A stretch of DNA of 64,000 nucleotides from CBIFVZ01 sp966185765 (GCA_966185765.1 CBIFVZ010000001.1:130313-194312); one strand, 5' to 3'; shown: positions 8,613-17,573, counted from the first letter of the stretch. Notes: generated by a model from the letters alone, not told the origin. Numbers and translations are program-made.

Positions 8613-9466
8613 CCGTTACGCGCGCATGCCAGTTCCTGGGGCACAGCAGACAGGCATGGTATCAGGACAACACAAGGCGCAGAAAACGGCAGGAACAGCA
8701 TGCTCAGGTTCTTGATTTTGTTGCCCATGTCAGGTGCCGTCAGCCGCGGATCGGCACGCGTAAACTGCACTATCTGCTGAACACTCAGACCGATAAAATG
8801 CTGAATATCGGACGAGACCGTCTGTTTAACCTGCTGGATGAATACCGGCTTCTGGTGCCAGTGAAACGGGCATATCACAAAACCACCAACAGCCGTCATC
8901 GCTTTTACCGGCATCCTAATCTGCTGAAACCCGGCCCGGAACAGATCACCGCTCTTGAGCCAGAGCAGGTCTGGGTCGCTGATATAACTTATCTTCCGCT
9001 GCGCAGCGGCACGGCTTATCTGAGTCTGGTCACTGATGCCTGCTCCAGAAAAATCGTGGGTTACCATGTTGGGGAAAATCTACGGACAGAAAACGTGGTA
9101 AAAGCGTTCAGACAGGCGCTGAGACGGAGAAAAACGACAGGTCCACTGGTACATCACTCTGACAGAGGACTGCAATACTGTTCGGTGCTTTATCAGTCAG
9201 TCCATGAGAGAAACGGGATAACCTGCTCAATGACCGATGGTTATGACTGCTACCAGAACGCACTGGCTGAGCGAATAAACGGGATCCTGAAAAGTGAGTT
9301 TTTACTGTCGCGTCCGGCGGACCTGGCCCAGGTACGGAAAATGGTAGAAGAATCCGTGGCAATTTATAACCATGAGCGGCCACACCTGGCCCTGAAATAC
9401 AAAACGCCCGATGATGTTCATCAGGCGTTTTACAGACAGAAAACTGTCAACTTATATCAGGACTAG
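8606..9466 (+). CDS. IS3-family OrfB, DDE transposase (made by -1 frameshift from OrfA)
   Basis: This frame is one base back from orfA and open from the A tract near 8606 to TAG at 9464-9466. It has the IS3 N-terminal region (CQFLGHSRQAWYQ) and an rve integrase core. The catalytic triad is visible: Asp at 8981 (VADITYL), Asp at 9161 (HHSDRG) and Glu at 9269 (LAERINGILK), with 35 residues between the second Asp and the Glu, the classical DD(35)E spacing. The first ATG in this frame (8798) is well inside the protein, so expression should depend on frameshifting. Confidence 0.9.
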   Translation, partial: KITVTRACQFLGHSRQAWYQDNTRRRKRQEQHAQVLDFVAHVRCRQPRIGTRKLHYLLNTQTDKMLNIGRDRLFNLLDEYRLLVPVKRAYHKTTNSRHRFYRHPNLLKPGPEQITALEPEQVWVADITYLPLRSGTAYLSLVTDACSRKIVGYHVGENLRTENVVKAFRQALRRRKTTGPLVHHSDRGLQYCSVLYQSVHERNGITCSMTDGYDCYQNALAERINGILKSEFLLSRPADLAQVRKMVEESVAIYNHERPHLALKYKTPDDVHQAFYRQKTVNLYQD

Positions 9467-10420
9467 TCATTGCCGAAGGGGAGTTCTGGTTTTCGCTGGT
9501 AAAAGTCGTCACCATCGTTGCATTTATCCTGCTGGGCGGCGCGGCAATGTTCGGCTTTATTCCGCTTGCCGACGGTACGCCTGCACCGTTTTTCTCAACT
9601 CTCACAGCCAGCGGTTGGCTGCCACATGGCGTGATGCCGATTATCATGACAATGGTGGCGGTGAATTTTGCCTTCTCGGGCACCGAACTTATCGGTATTG
9701 CCGCAGGCGAAACGGAAAACCCCCGCCAGGTACTGCCGGTTGCCATTCGCACCACCATTGCGCGCCTGATTATTTTCTTTATTGGTACGGTGCTGGTACT
9801 GGCAGCGCTTATCCCGATGGAAGAGGCCGGGGTAGCAAAAAGCCCGTTTGTGTTGGTTTTTGAAAAAATCGGTATCCCTTATGCAGCAGATATCATCAAC
9901 TTTGTGATTCTCACGGCCATCCTGTCGGCGGCGAACTCTGGTTTGTACGCCTCAGGGCGCATGCTGTGGTCGCTTGCAAACGAGCGCACGTTGCCACGCT
10001 GTTTTGCACGACTCACGCGTCGCGGCATTCCGCTTACGGCACTCTCAGTCAGCATGCTGGGCGGGGTGCTGGCGTTATTCTCAAGCGTCGTTGCGCCCGA
10101 TACGGTCTTCGTCGCGCTGTCGGCTATCTCAGGGTTTGCGGTAGTCGCCGTGTGGCTGGCAATTTGCGCGTCTCATTTTATGTTCCGTCGCCATCATCTG
10201 CGTAGCGGTAACAGTGTGGATGCATTACATTATCGCGCGCCGTGGTATCCGCTCACGCCAGTGCTCGGTTTTGTGCTGTGTCTGGTGGCCTGTGTGGGGC
10301 TGGCGTTCGACCCTGAGCAGCGTATCGCGCTGTGGTGCGGCATACCCTTTGTGGCATTCTGCTACGGCGCGTATTTCATTACGCAGAAATTTTCTTCACG
10401 ACAGCAACAGAAGGTGTCTA

Positions 10421-11362
10421 ATGCCGCTGATTAATCCCCTTGCCGCCCTTCTCCAGCGCGACCGTTTCACGGTGCTTGATGGCGCACTTGCCACAGAGTT
10501 GGAAGCACGTGGCTGTAATCTGCTCGATAGTCTGTGGTCGGCGAAAGTATTGCTGGAGCAGCCTGAAATCATTACTGAAGTTCACCTTGATTACTTTCGC
10601 GCTGGCGCACAGGTCGCCACCACAGCCAGCTATCAGGCGTCGGTAGACGGTTTTGCTACACGCGGTATTGGCCCGCAGCAGGCGCATACGCTGATAGTAA
10701 AAAGTGTGGAGCTGGCATCGCTGGCGCGTAGCATTTATCTCAACGAAGCGCCCGACGCCGGGCCACTACTGGTGGCCGGGTCAGTCGGTCCTTATGGTGC
10801 GTTTCTGGCCGATGGTTCCGAATATCGTGGCGATTACCAGCGCTCTGCGACGCAGTTTCAGGATTTTCATCGCCCGCGTATTGCGGCACTGGTCGACGCG
10901 GGTGCTGATTTGCTGGCATGCGAAACGCTGCCCTCATTTGCCGAGCTACAGGCGCTGACGGCGCTGCTACAGAACGAATTTCCAACTATCGGTGCCTGGT
11001 TCTCCTTTACGCTGCGCGATGAACAGCATATCAGCGATGGTACACCGCTGGCAGAGGTTGCTGCCTGGCTCAACGCGTGCCCCCAGGCACTGTCTGTAGG
11101 CATTAACTGCGTACCGCTGGAGACGGCGAGCGCCGCGCTGCGCCATCTGAGCGAACTGACGCCGCTGCCGCTGGTGGTCTACCCCAATTCCGGGGAGGAG
11201 TATGACGCACAGCGTAAGGCGTGGCACCGCGATGGGCACAGCTGCCATAGTCTGGATACATACCTTGATGAATGGTTGAGCGCTGGCGCGCGCCTCATCG
11301 GTGGCTGCTGTCGCACCACGCCTGCGGACATTGCCTCCCTGGCTGTGCGTTCAAAACATTAG
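10421..11362 (+). CDS. mmuM: Homocysteine S-methyltransferase MmuM
   Basis: A 313-residue zinc enzyme that transfers a methyl group from S-methylmethionine to homocysteine, giving two methionines. The barrel start LDGALATELEARGCNL and the zinc cysteines are present: one in VGINC and a pair in GGCCRTTP near the C-terminus. The start at 10421 overlaps the end of mmuP by 14 bp, the usual mmuPM coupling. The IS in mmuP is likely to weaken its transcription or bring it under IS transcription. The gene itself looks intact. Confidence 0.95.
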   Translation: MPLINPLAALLQRDRFTVLDGALATELEARGCNLLDSLWSAKVLLEQPEIITEVHLDYFRAGAQVATTASYQASVDGFATRGIGPQQAHTLIVKSVELASLARSIYLNEAPDAGPLLVAGSVGPYGAFLADGSEYRGDYQRSATQFQDFHRPRIAALVDAGADLLACETLPSFAELQALTALLQNEFPTIGAWFSFTLRDEQHISDGTPLAEVAAWLNACPQALSVGINCVPLETASAALRHLSELTPLPLVVYPNSGEEYDAQRKAWHRDGHSCHSLDTYLDEWLSAGARLIGGCCRTTPADIASLAVRSKH

Positions 11363-11906
11363 CAACAGGCGGTACGCGGCTGCATCAGTAATGTAAACAG
11401 GCCTGGCACATTCAGTACCTGCACGTTGACGGGCTGGGCATTGTGCCAGATGCCTGGTCTGCAAAGACGCAGCCAGCAGTGAGCGCACGCCCTGCGTCTG
11501 GCTACACGCTACAATCGTCAAAAATTGCGCATCCAGAGTATTAATACTTTATGACGCAATCGACTCTCTGTCGCATCTCCTTTGCTTCTTCTCCACCAGG
11601 CATAGCGCATCTGCGTGAGTCTGCAGAATGCGTCTAACTCCCCGTCTTCATCCGGTACTGGGTCACCGAAATATCCACCAGGTGAAGGTCACGCCAGACA
11701 TTGCGGTAAACGTAACAGGCATCATGGTAAGCAAGGCTGAAGTTACGTTGACCGGGTCGAACACCTTTGTGATAGCCCGGGTTTTTTGTACCTGATTTCT
11801 CTTCATTGATTCACACAGCCATCGTTGCAGCTTGCATTAATCTCTCGTCGCACAGAACGCTATTTCTTTGCTCGCAATCACACTTCCATAACTTGAATGT
11901 TGTTGA
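11363..11906. other. Intergenic region mmuM-murQ, no recognisable gene
   Basis: About 540 bp. AGACGCAG at about 11467 pairs with CTGCGTCT about 20 nt later and may be a weak hairpin. On the minus strand around 11650-11780 a short frame reads RPGQRNFSLAYHDACYVYRN, then VWRDLHLVDI. It has no start codon and I recognise no family, so it may be a gene relic. Nothing else can be supported. Confidence 0.35.
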
Positions 11907-11935
11907 TCGACATTATTTGGTTATAAAAATGTCGA
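11907..11935. promoter_or_regulatory. Candidate operator of the mur operon
   Basis: TCGACATT and its exact reverse complement AATGTCGA flank 13 bp of AT-rich sequence, ending 25 bp before the murQ start codon. A perfect 8-bp dyad at the promoter of an operon that encodes its own RpiR-type regulator is a reasonable operator candidate. No motif match was checked. Confidence 0.45.
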
Positions 11936-11960
11936 AACTCTTCAAGGAAACCCAAACACG

Positions 11961-12875
11961 ATGGATACACTCTCACTGACCATTAGCCAGGAACAAAATA
12001 GCGACACCGCCAATCTTGCGGATCTGCCGCTACCGGTTATGCTGGCGCTACTTAATCAACACGATGCCTACGTTGCGCAGGCAATTAGCCAGGTTTTGCC
12101 TCAGGTTGAAGCTGCCGTACGCCTGATTACGACACAGATGAAAAAGGGCGGTCGGCTCTTCTATGTCGGGGCGGGAACGAGCGGACGCCTGGGGGTGCTG
12201 GACGCCGCTGAATGTCCACCCACTTTTGGCACCGATCCTGAGCTAATTCAGGCAGTGATCGCAGGTGGCCTGCGTGCCATGTTACGCGCCGTCGAAAACG
12301 TTGAAGACGATCGCTACGCCGCGGTAGAGGCTCTGCGCAGCCGGGATCTGGCGGCCGAGGATGTCGTGCTGGGCATTGCCGCCAGCGGTCGCACGCCATT
12401 TGTGCTGGCCGCTCTCAACTATGCCCGCGAGGTGGGGGCCAAAACCATCGCCCTGACCACCCGGGGGATAAGCGCTATTTCACAACAGGCTGATGTCGCT
12501 ATCGCGCCGGACGTGGGCGCCGAGGTGCTCTGCGGTTCAACCCGCCTGAAGAGCGGTTCAGCACAAAAGATGCTACTCGGAATGATAAGTACCGCCGTTA
12601 TGACGCAGCTTGGGAAGGTGCACGGTAACTTTATGATCGACGTGAAGGCGTCTAATGAAAAGCTTTACCGCCGCGCGGAATATATGGTGCAACAGATTTG
12701 CGCTATCGATGAGCCGAGCGCCAGAGCGCTACTGAAGACGGTTAAATACAATGTACGGGCAGCGGTGTTACGCCAGATGCTTAATCTGACGCCTGAAGAA
12801 GCACTAACTCGAGCCGCAGAGCCATTTCGTACATTGACATCACAGCTGGGGGACGGAGGGGCACATGGCGAATAA
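11961..12875 (+). CDS. murQ: N-acetylmuramic acid 6-phosphate etherase (MurQ-type)
   Basis: A 304-residue SIS-domain lyase that cleaves the lactyl ether of MurNAc-6-P to GlcNAc-6-P plus D-lactate. The signature RLFYVGAGTSGRLGVLDAAE is followed by the catalytic-Glu region AECPPTFGTDP, and the second sugar-phosphate loop LGIAASGRTPFVLAAL and the HGNFMIDVKASNEKL block are present. Length matches the family (about 298-305). AAGGA lies before the ATG. It overlaps the PTS gene by 11 bp and so belongs to a cell-wall sugar recycling/uptake operon. The N-terminus is less conserved than in E. coli MurQ, so orthology to the E. coli gene is not certain, but the family is. Confidence 0.9.
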   Translation: MDTLSLTISQEQNSDTANLADLPLPVMLALLNQHDAYVAQAISQVLPQVEAAVRLITTQMKKGGRLFYVGAGTSGRLGVLDAAECPPTFGTDPELIQAVIAGGLRAMLRAVENVEDDRYAAVEALRSRDLAAEDVVLGIAASGRTPFVLAALNYAREVGAKTIALTTRGISAISQQADVAIAPDVGAEVLCGSTRLKSGSAQKMLLGMISTAVMTQLGKVHGNFMIDVKASNEKLYRRAEYMVQQICAIDEPSARALLKTVKYNVRAAVLRQMLNLTPEEALTRAAEPFRTLTSQLGDGGAHGE

Positions 12876-14217
12876 GATAGCGCATCTGGAAGCGGTGGCG
12901 GATGCCATTGAGCGGAATATTGGCGGTTTTGGCAACGTAGTTACACTGACGAACTGTATGACCCGGGTACGCATCGTGCTGGTCGATCGCTCGCAGTTTA
13001 ATGCCGACGCGCTGCGTAAAACCGAAGGTGTAAAAGGCGTGGTGGATGCAGGTGAGCAGTTTCAGATTATTGTGGGGATGGGTACAGCGGCTAGGATCGC
13101 GGGAATACTCAACAACAGGCGGGACGGCTCACACTCTACCCCGACGGCGTCAGCAGAGGGAAAACCTTTCTCTGTACGTAGGGCGTTTAACACTCTGGCG
13201 GCGATTTTTGTTCCGACCATCCCGGCGCTGATTGGCTGTGGCCTTATCCTGGGATTGATTAACGTCGTAAAACTGGTGTTTCCGGCTCTGGCGACCAGCC
13301 ATCAGGAGTTGTTCACACTTTTCACTGTCATCGGTAAAGCGGTTTTTGCCGTGTTGGCCGTTATGATTGGCATGAACACCGCAAAAGAGCTTAATGGCTC
13401 CCCGGCAATTGGCGCGGTGATGGCGGCGATCCTTACCGCGCCGGAGCTTGCAGGTATTAAGCTGTTCGGTTTTAACCTGACCCCTGGCGGCGGCGGCATT
13501 TTTGCGGTGCTGCTGGTATGTGTGTTTGCAGCGAAGTTCGAACTCTGGTTTCGAGGCTGGTGCAAAGAGAGCCTTGATCTCATCCTGACGCCGATGGTGA
13601 CAATTCTGGTCTCTTCTCTGGTAGCGCTGCTGATTCTGCAGCCTGCAGCGCATGCGGTCAATCTCTGGCTGGGTGATCTGGTTTCGCTGACGCTACTCAA
13701 CAACTCTGCGGCGTCGGTGATTGTCGGCGCGGTACTGGGAGGTGGGTTCCTGTTCCTGCTGCTTACTGGGTTGCACCAGGGACTGATCCCGGTTCACGCC
13801 CAGATCCTCGACACCTTTGGTCTCAACTATCTGTTTCCCATTCTGGCGATGGGCGGTATGGGGCAGGTGGGGGCTGCCGCTTACGTCTATCTCAAGACGA
13901 AGAATCCACGCCTGAAAAAAACTATCGCGGGAGCACTGCCGGTGGGGATTATTGGCGTCGGTGAACCGCTGTTGTTTGGCGTATCGCTGCCACTGGGTAA
14001 ACCTTTTATCGCAGGCTGCATCGGCGGCGCTGCAGGGGGCGCTGTTATTGCGGCCTGCAAGGTTGGTATCATTATCCCGTTTGGTACGGCTGGGCTGTCT
14101 TTGCTGCCGCTGGTGGGACCTGGTCAGATCCTGTCCTTCCTGTTGGCAGTAGGCTGCGCCTGGGTCGTCGGTTTTATCGCAGCAATGCTGCTGGGTTTTA
14201 CCGATCCCACAGAGTAA
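12865..14217 (+). CDS. murP: PTS EIIBC permease, MurP-like (MurNAc uptake)
   Basis: A 450-residue protein with an N-terminal EIIB domain (residues 1-80) bearing the phosphorylated cysteine in LTNCMTRVRIVL, and a C-terminal EIIC membrane domain with about ten segments. EIIC marks include FVPTIPALIGCGLILGLIN, GLHQGLIPVHAQ and VGEPLLFGVSLPLGKPF. The architecture equals MurP (474 residues in E. coli), which imports and phosphorylates N-acetylmuramic acid using Crr as EIIA. Coupling to murQ by an 11-bp overlap supports that substrate. A sucrose/glucoside-class EIIBC would look similar, so the substrate rests on context. Confidence 0.87.
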   Translation: MANKIAHLEAVADAIERNIGGFGNVVTLTNCMTRVRIVLVDRSQFNADALRKTEGVKGVVDAGEQFQIIVGMGTAARIAGILNNRRDGSHSTPTASAEGKPFSVRRAFNTLAAIFVPTIPALIGCGLILGLINVVKLVFPALATSHQELFTLFTVIGKAVFAVLAVMIGMNTAKELNGSPAIGAVMAAILTAPELAGIKLFGFNLTPGGGGIFAVLLVCVFAAKFELWFRGWCKESLDLILTPMVTILVSSLVALLILQPAAHAVNLWLGDLVSLTLLNNSAASVIVGAVLGGGFLFLLLTGLHQGLIPVHAQILDTFGLNYLFPILAMGGMGQVGAAAYVYLKTKNPRLKKTIAGALPVGIIGVGEPLLFGVSLPLGKPFIAGCIGGAAGGAVIAACKVGIIIPFGTAGLSLLPLVGPGQILSFLLAVGCAWVVGFIAAMLLGFTDPTE

Positions 14218-14229
14218 TTCGGAATATTT

Positions 14230-15081
14230 ATGGAAACGATTATCAGTAAAATCAAATCCCTGGTGCACACCGGCAAGCACGGCGAGCGGGCGATATCGAA
14301 TTTTATCATTGCCCAGGAGTTTGACCTCTCAACCATGAGTGCCACGCGCGTGGCAAAAACGCTGGGCATCAGCGACTCGACCGTGATTCGCTACGCCAGG
14401 ATGTTGGGCTGCAGTGGTTTTCCCGACCTGAAGCTACAGTTAGCCGCAGCAAAGCCATACAGCGCAGCAATCAGGCAGGAGATCTATGAGGGGATTGATG
14501 CCGATGATAACACCGCACAAATCGTGGCGAAATCGAAGCGGCTTTTTACCAGTAAGATTGAGCAGTCACTGGACCTGATTGAACCTCAAGTGATAGACAG
14601 CTGTGCGCAACTGCTGCTTAGCGCCCGCAGGATTGTACTGGTGGGGATAGGCTCCTCCGCGTTGATTGCGCTGGATATTAATCACAAGCTTATTCGCTGC
14701 GGCCTGAACGTACTGTTCAACTATGACTATCACACTCAACTGGTGCAGGCATCGCTGCTCGGTCCCGACGATGTGCTGCTGGCCGTCTCGGCTCGGGGGG
14801 AGAGCGAAGAAGTGATAGAGGCACTGACCCTTGCCCGCAACGGCGGCGCGAAGACTATCGTCCTGACGCGCTATGGCAAAAACAGAGCCAGCGCGCTGGC
14901 GGAACACGTTATCGCCTACAGCTACACCGAAGCCCACGAGAAGTTGGGCATGGTGACGCCGCAGATTTTACAGATGATTGCCTTCGATGTGCTGTTTTTC
15001 AAAATCAACGGACTGATATCTCATGACAGTATGAGTACCGCCATGAGCACGGTAGACAGGCACCAGAAAAAGCGAGGTTAA
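14230..15081 (+). CDS. RpiR-family transcriptional regulator of the mur operon (MurR-like)
   Basis: A 283-residue protein with an N-terminal RpiR helix-turn-helix (about 1-77; STMSATRVAKTLGISDSTVI, RYARMLG) and a C-terminal SIS domain (about 125-260) with the sugar-phosphate loop VGIGSSALIALDINHKL and a second at AVSARGESEEVIEAL. It probably binds MurNAc-6-P and controls the operon. In E. coli murR is divergent from murQ; here the regulator is the third gene, 12 bp after murP and in the same direction, so it would be autoregulated. Confidence 0.88.
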   Translation: METIISKIKSLVHTGKHGERAISNFIIAQEFDLSTMSATRVAKTLGISDSTVIRYARMLGCSGFPDLKLQLAAAKPYSAAIRQEIYEGIDADDNTAQIVAKSKRLFTSKIEQSLDLIEPQVIDSCAQLLLSARRIVLVGIGSSALIALDINHKLIRCGLNVLFNYDYHTQLVQASLLGPDDVLLAVSARGESEEVIEALTLARNGGAKTIVLTRYGKNRASALAEHVIAYSYTEAHEKLGMVTPQILQMIAFDVLFFKINGLISHDSMSTAMSTVDRHQKKRG

Positions 15082-15230
15082 TGATAAAAAATGGGCTGTA
15101 TTTAAGCGTGCCCCTGTTGCTCACGGTGGGTGTCTGACAGGTAAAAATACCGCCCAACGGTATTCATTCGCCGCTGGATACCATCCAGAAGAGCCTACAG
15201 ACAAGATTCAGCGCACTGGCGAACCTTTGA
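15081..15230 (+). pseudogene. Possible gene relic after the mur operon
   Basis: An ATG overlapping the regulator's stop codon opens MIKNGLYLSVPLLLTVGV, which looks like a signal peptide, then hits TGA at 15135-15137. The same frame continues for 30 codons (QVKIPPNGIHSPLDTIQKSL and onward) to a second TGA. The overlap and signal-like start suggest a former fourth operon gene. In E. coli the serine hydrolase gene yfeW follows murP, but similarity here is too short to claim that. Confidence 0.3.
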
Positions 15231-15328
15231 TTCCTTGCATGCGAAATGTGTTTGATGACGTAAAGCATAGTAGCCACAGGGTATGCGTAGTTCTGAAAGC
15301 ACAAATCACGACGGTAAAAGAAGCCCTG

Positions 15329-15676
15329 ATGAAGATTTCCCGTCTCGGAGAAGCGCCAGATTACCGCTTCTCACTGGCAAATGAACGTACTTTTCTGGCA
15401 TGGATCCGCACCGCACTTGGGTTTCTTGCTGCGGGGCTGGGGTTAAACCAACTGGCTCCTGACATAGCCAACCCAGTTATTCGTGATTTGCTGGCGCTGT
15501 CACTATGTCTGTTAGCGGGTGGTCTGGCGATTTTTAGTTATCTGCGCTGGCTATGTAATGAGAAGGCTATGCGGCTAAAAGAGGATCTGCCCTATACCCA
15601 CAGTCTGTTGATAATAAGCCTGATTATGACGATCGTGGCGATGACTCTGATGATGCTGGTGCTGTATGCCGGATAA
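15329..15676 (+). CDS. yidH: Inner-membrane protein YidH (DUF202)
   Basis: A 115-residue protein, the same length as E. coli YidH and nearly identical in the first half (RLGEAPDYRFSLANERTFLA). Three hydrophobic segments fit the DUF202 family of small inner-membrane proteins of unknown function. The frame is open from 15227, but the YidH start MKISRLG at 15329 matches the family. In E. coli yidH is followed by yidG; here only the first 25 codons of yidG survive. Confidence 0.93.
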   Translation: MKISRLGEAPDYRFSLANERTFLAWIRTALGFLAAGLGLNQLAPDIANPVIRDLLALSLCLLAGGLAIFSYLRWLCNEKAMRLKEDLPYTHSLLIISLIMTIVAMTLMMLVLYAG

Positions 15677-15743
15677 TCGCAAGACTTGCTGTATCGCCAA
15701 TGCAGGGCTTCAACCGCAACGGACATCACTGGACGGGTTTTGA
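15666..15743 (+). pseudogene. yidG: yidG, truncated to its first 25 codons
   Basis: The ATG overlaps the end of yidH by 11 bp, as expected for the yidHG pair. The first residues MPDNRKTCCIANAGLQPQRT correspond to the YidG start (MPDNRK, IA, GLQP, RTSL shared). The frame then reads SLDGF and stops at TGA 15741-15743, where intact YidG has SLAWF and about 95 further residues. No continuation is recognisable in any frame downstream, so the gene is both truncated and largely deleted. Confidence 0.8.
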
Positions 15744-16093
15744 ACCCTCAGGGGTGCAGCACAGGGACACAATCGTTCGACTTCTGAGTTACTGGTATCT
15801 GCATGGCTGGAATAGCTTGTTGGTTCCCCCTGACTAAGGAGCCAGCTCTTCGTTCAACGCTGCCCACCGTGCCAGCCTGGGAAACAGGCTTAGCGCTGGC
15901 TATTCTGCGTTTTTCCAGAAGGACCCCGTTAACAGCCCCTGGTCTTAGAGGTGAGCAGGACTTCAGAGCGGGGGAGTAGCCTTTGGGTAACTGGCTCAGA
16001 GAGCTTGAGGGTCAGCGTTGATGTTGTCATGGCACCATTCTTTCCCGGAATAGTACGTATCAGAAATGAATTTCCAGATGGTGCGCGAGACAT
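15744..16093. other. Intergenic region after the yidG relic
   Basis: About 350 bp with no family I recognise in six frames. It is probably debris from the loss of yidG and neighbouring genes. Several short frames exist but none has a ribosome site or recognisable motif. Confidence 0.35.
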
Positions 16094-16115
16094 AAAAAAG
16101 CCACCCGAAAGTGGC
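16094..16115 (-). terminator. Terminator of the DUF1471 gene
   Basis: On the minus strand GCCACTTTCGGGTGGC forms a 5-bp stem followed by six T residues, 20 bp beyond the stop codon of the DUF1471 gene. Confidence 0.8.
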
Positions 16116-16135
16116 TTGTTACAGAGCAAAATAAA

Positions 16136-16426
16136 TTACTTATCTGCTTTTTTATACACTTCTGCAACGGCTTCGAAGTTCGGGCCGTGCTCACGTGCTG
16201 CAATTATTCTGTAGTACTCGCCGCCTTTCTCATCAGCAAGTTTAGACAGTTGGTCGTGCAGATCGCTCGGGGAAGAGATTGCACCGCCAGAAGCGGACAC
16301 ATTCACATTACCCAGAGAGGTCAGTTTAAAGTGGTCTGCTTCGTCTTTAGAGATTTGAGTAGCAGCTACCGCGCCAAAGGAAACGGCAGACATTAAAATT
16401 GATGCAATTAAGGCTGTTTTTTTCAT
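16136..16426 (-). CDS. DUF1471 (YhcN/BhsA-family) exported stress protein
   Basis: A 96-residue protein with a clear signal peptide (MKKTALIASILMSAVSFGAVAA) and a mature domain typical of the YhcN/BhsA/YjfY family: ISKDEADHFKLTSLGNVNVS, SPSDLHDQLSKLADEKGG and a final EVYKKADK. Members are periplasmic or outer-membrane proteins linked to stress, biofilm and acid responses. Which paralogue this is cannot be settled. The longer frame back to 16603 lacks similarity; AAGGA 10 nt before the ATG supports this start. Confidence 0.88.
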   Translation of the reverse strand: MKKTALIASILMSAVSFGAVAATQISKDEADHFKLTSLGNVNVSASGGAISSPSDLHDQLSKLADEKGGEYYRIIAAREHGPNFEAVAEVYKKADK

Positions 16427-16649
16427 CACTGAAGCATCCTTGTGAGGTCTTGAAAGAATAGGGTCACGCGGACCGTCACCAAAAGTGTAGTCGGCATGGT
16501 ACAAAATGCTATGCAATAACGTACAGATTTTAATCCTTTGATTTGGCGGACGTAACAAGTAATTAGAGCAAAGTTTCTTTTTTTCTAACGCGCCCACATT
16601 CATTGCATTTTTATGATTAAAAACGCCTGCGTCATCACCTTATTTACTG

Positions 16650-17573
16650 TCATCCAGGCATTGATTTGCGGATACAGGCCAGTAGCGACAGCGCGCCGTG
16701 GGATAAGGGGCTGTCCACACGGGTGAGAATACCAATAGGTTCGCCTGCGCCCTGGGTTTCGACAGGTAACGCGCACAGCGTACCCTGGCGTAAATCCTCT
16801 TTTACTGCCCCTGATGGCACAAACCACACATAGTGATAATCCACTGTTAACTGGCGCGACAGCGAGGCCGACAGCGTTTCAATACAGGTTGTGGGTAATT
16901 TACAGCCCTGACTGGCCAGCAGCGTTTCAGCATTCTGGCGTGGCACAGTACCTTTAGGCGAGACCACGACCGGCCATTCCATAATCTGACTCAGCGTGAC
17001 GGTTCCTGACAGCAGCGGATGGTCGGGGCGTACCACCAGCTTAAGTGATTCCAGAAACAGCAGTTCATAACTCAGTCCGGTCATCAGCTCCGGGTCTGAC
17101 ATGCGCCCAATACCCAGGTCAATCTCGCCGGATTTTAATCCGGCCAGCAACATGGTGTTATTCATGGTTGCGACCTGCAACGTTACCCCACTCTGGTTTG
17201 CGTGGAACTGCCCTATAGCCAGAGGCAGAATGCCGAGCGCGGCAGTAGGCAGGGCGCCCACGCGTACTACATCGGCCGCCTGACCATCGCGGTGGCTTAG
17301 CGACAGTGCGGCGTGGTTCAGCGCATCCAGCACCCTTACCGCGTGGATAAGAAACTGTTCGCCGGTGAGCGTGAGTTGTGCGCCAAGCCGCCCACGCTCA
17401 AACAGGCGTGTGCCGGTAAGTTGTTCGAGTTCATTGAGCGTTTTGGAGAGCGCAGGCTGGCTCAGGTTGAGCGTTTCAGCCGCGCGCCCCAGGGTTCCCT
17501 GCTGAGCGACGGCGACAAACGTGTGGAGGTGGCGTAAACGGATACGCTGGCTGAAGAGAGTATTTTTTTTCAT
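16650..17573 (-). CDS. pcaQ: LysR-type regulator PcaQ
   Basis: About 307 residues: N-terminal winged helix-turn-helix (LRHLHTFVAVAQQGTLGRAA, LNLSQPALSKTLNELE) and a C-terminal co-inducer domain. It matches the PcaQ group, which activates protocatechuate genes in response to beta-carboxymuconate/protocatechuate pathway intermediates. It lies downstream of pcaHG in the same direction. I chose the ATG at 17573; the open frame begins at a TTG at 17600. Neither has a convincing ribosome site. Confidence 0.85.
   Translation of the reverse strand: MKKNTLFSQRIRLRHLHTFVAVAQQGTLGRAAETLNLSQPALSKTLNELEQLTGTRLFERGRLGAQLTLTGEQFLIHAVRVLDALNHAALSLSHRDGQAADVVRVGALPTAALGILPLAIGQFHANQSGVTLQVATMNNTMLLAGLKSGEIDLGIGRMSDPELMTGLSYELLFLESLKLVVRPDHPLLSGTVTLSQIMEWPVVVSPKGTVPRQNAETLLASQGCKLPTTCIETLSASLSRQLTVDYHYVWFVPSGAVKEDLRQGTLCALPVETQGAGEPIGILTRVDSPLSHGALSLLACIRKSMPG

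Larger units (their letters stand above)
8158..9469 (+). mobile_element. IS3-family insertion sequence, 1312 bp, inserted in mmuP
   Basis: Ends are imperfect inverted repeats of about 25 bp: left TGACCCGTCCTGA...GTTGACA, right (reverse complement) TGACTAGTCCTGA...GTTGACA. The flanking 3-bp direct repeat TTG at 8155-8157 and 9470-9472 is the target duplication; 3 bp is typical of IS3 elements. Two overlapping frames, orfA and orfB, are related by a -1 shift. The element lies in the same direction as mmuP. Both frames look intact, so it may be mobile. I do not assign a named element. Confidence 0.95.
7710..10434 (+). pseudogene. mmuP: S-methylmethionine permease MmuP, interrupted by an IS element
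   Basis: The two halves (7710-8157 and 9473-10434) join in frame when the IS and one copy of its target duplication are removed, giving about 469 residues against 467 for E. coli MmuP. The 5' part has the amino-acid permease start LVMLSLGGVIGTGLFFNTGY; the 3' part has NFAFSGTELIGIAAGETENP and ends at the mmuM start. The insertion falls after ...SSRFF and before AEGEFWFS, in the loop after the fourth or fifth membrane segment. The start at 7710 has GGAAGG 5 nt upstream; a longer start at 7698 is less likely. The cell should lack S-methylmethionine uptake through this protein unless the IS excises precisely. Confidence 0.93.

Noticed and set aside
11640..11790. Minus-strand gene relic between mmuM and murQ
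   Set aside because: Some codons look protein-like but there is no start, no family and the frame is short; left as an uncertain intergenic note.
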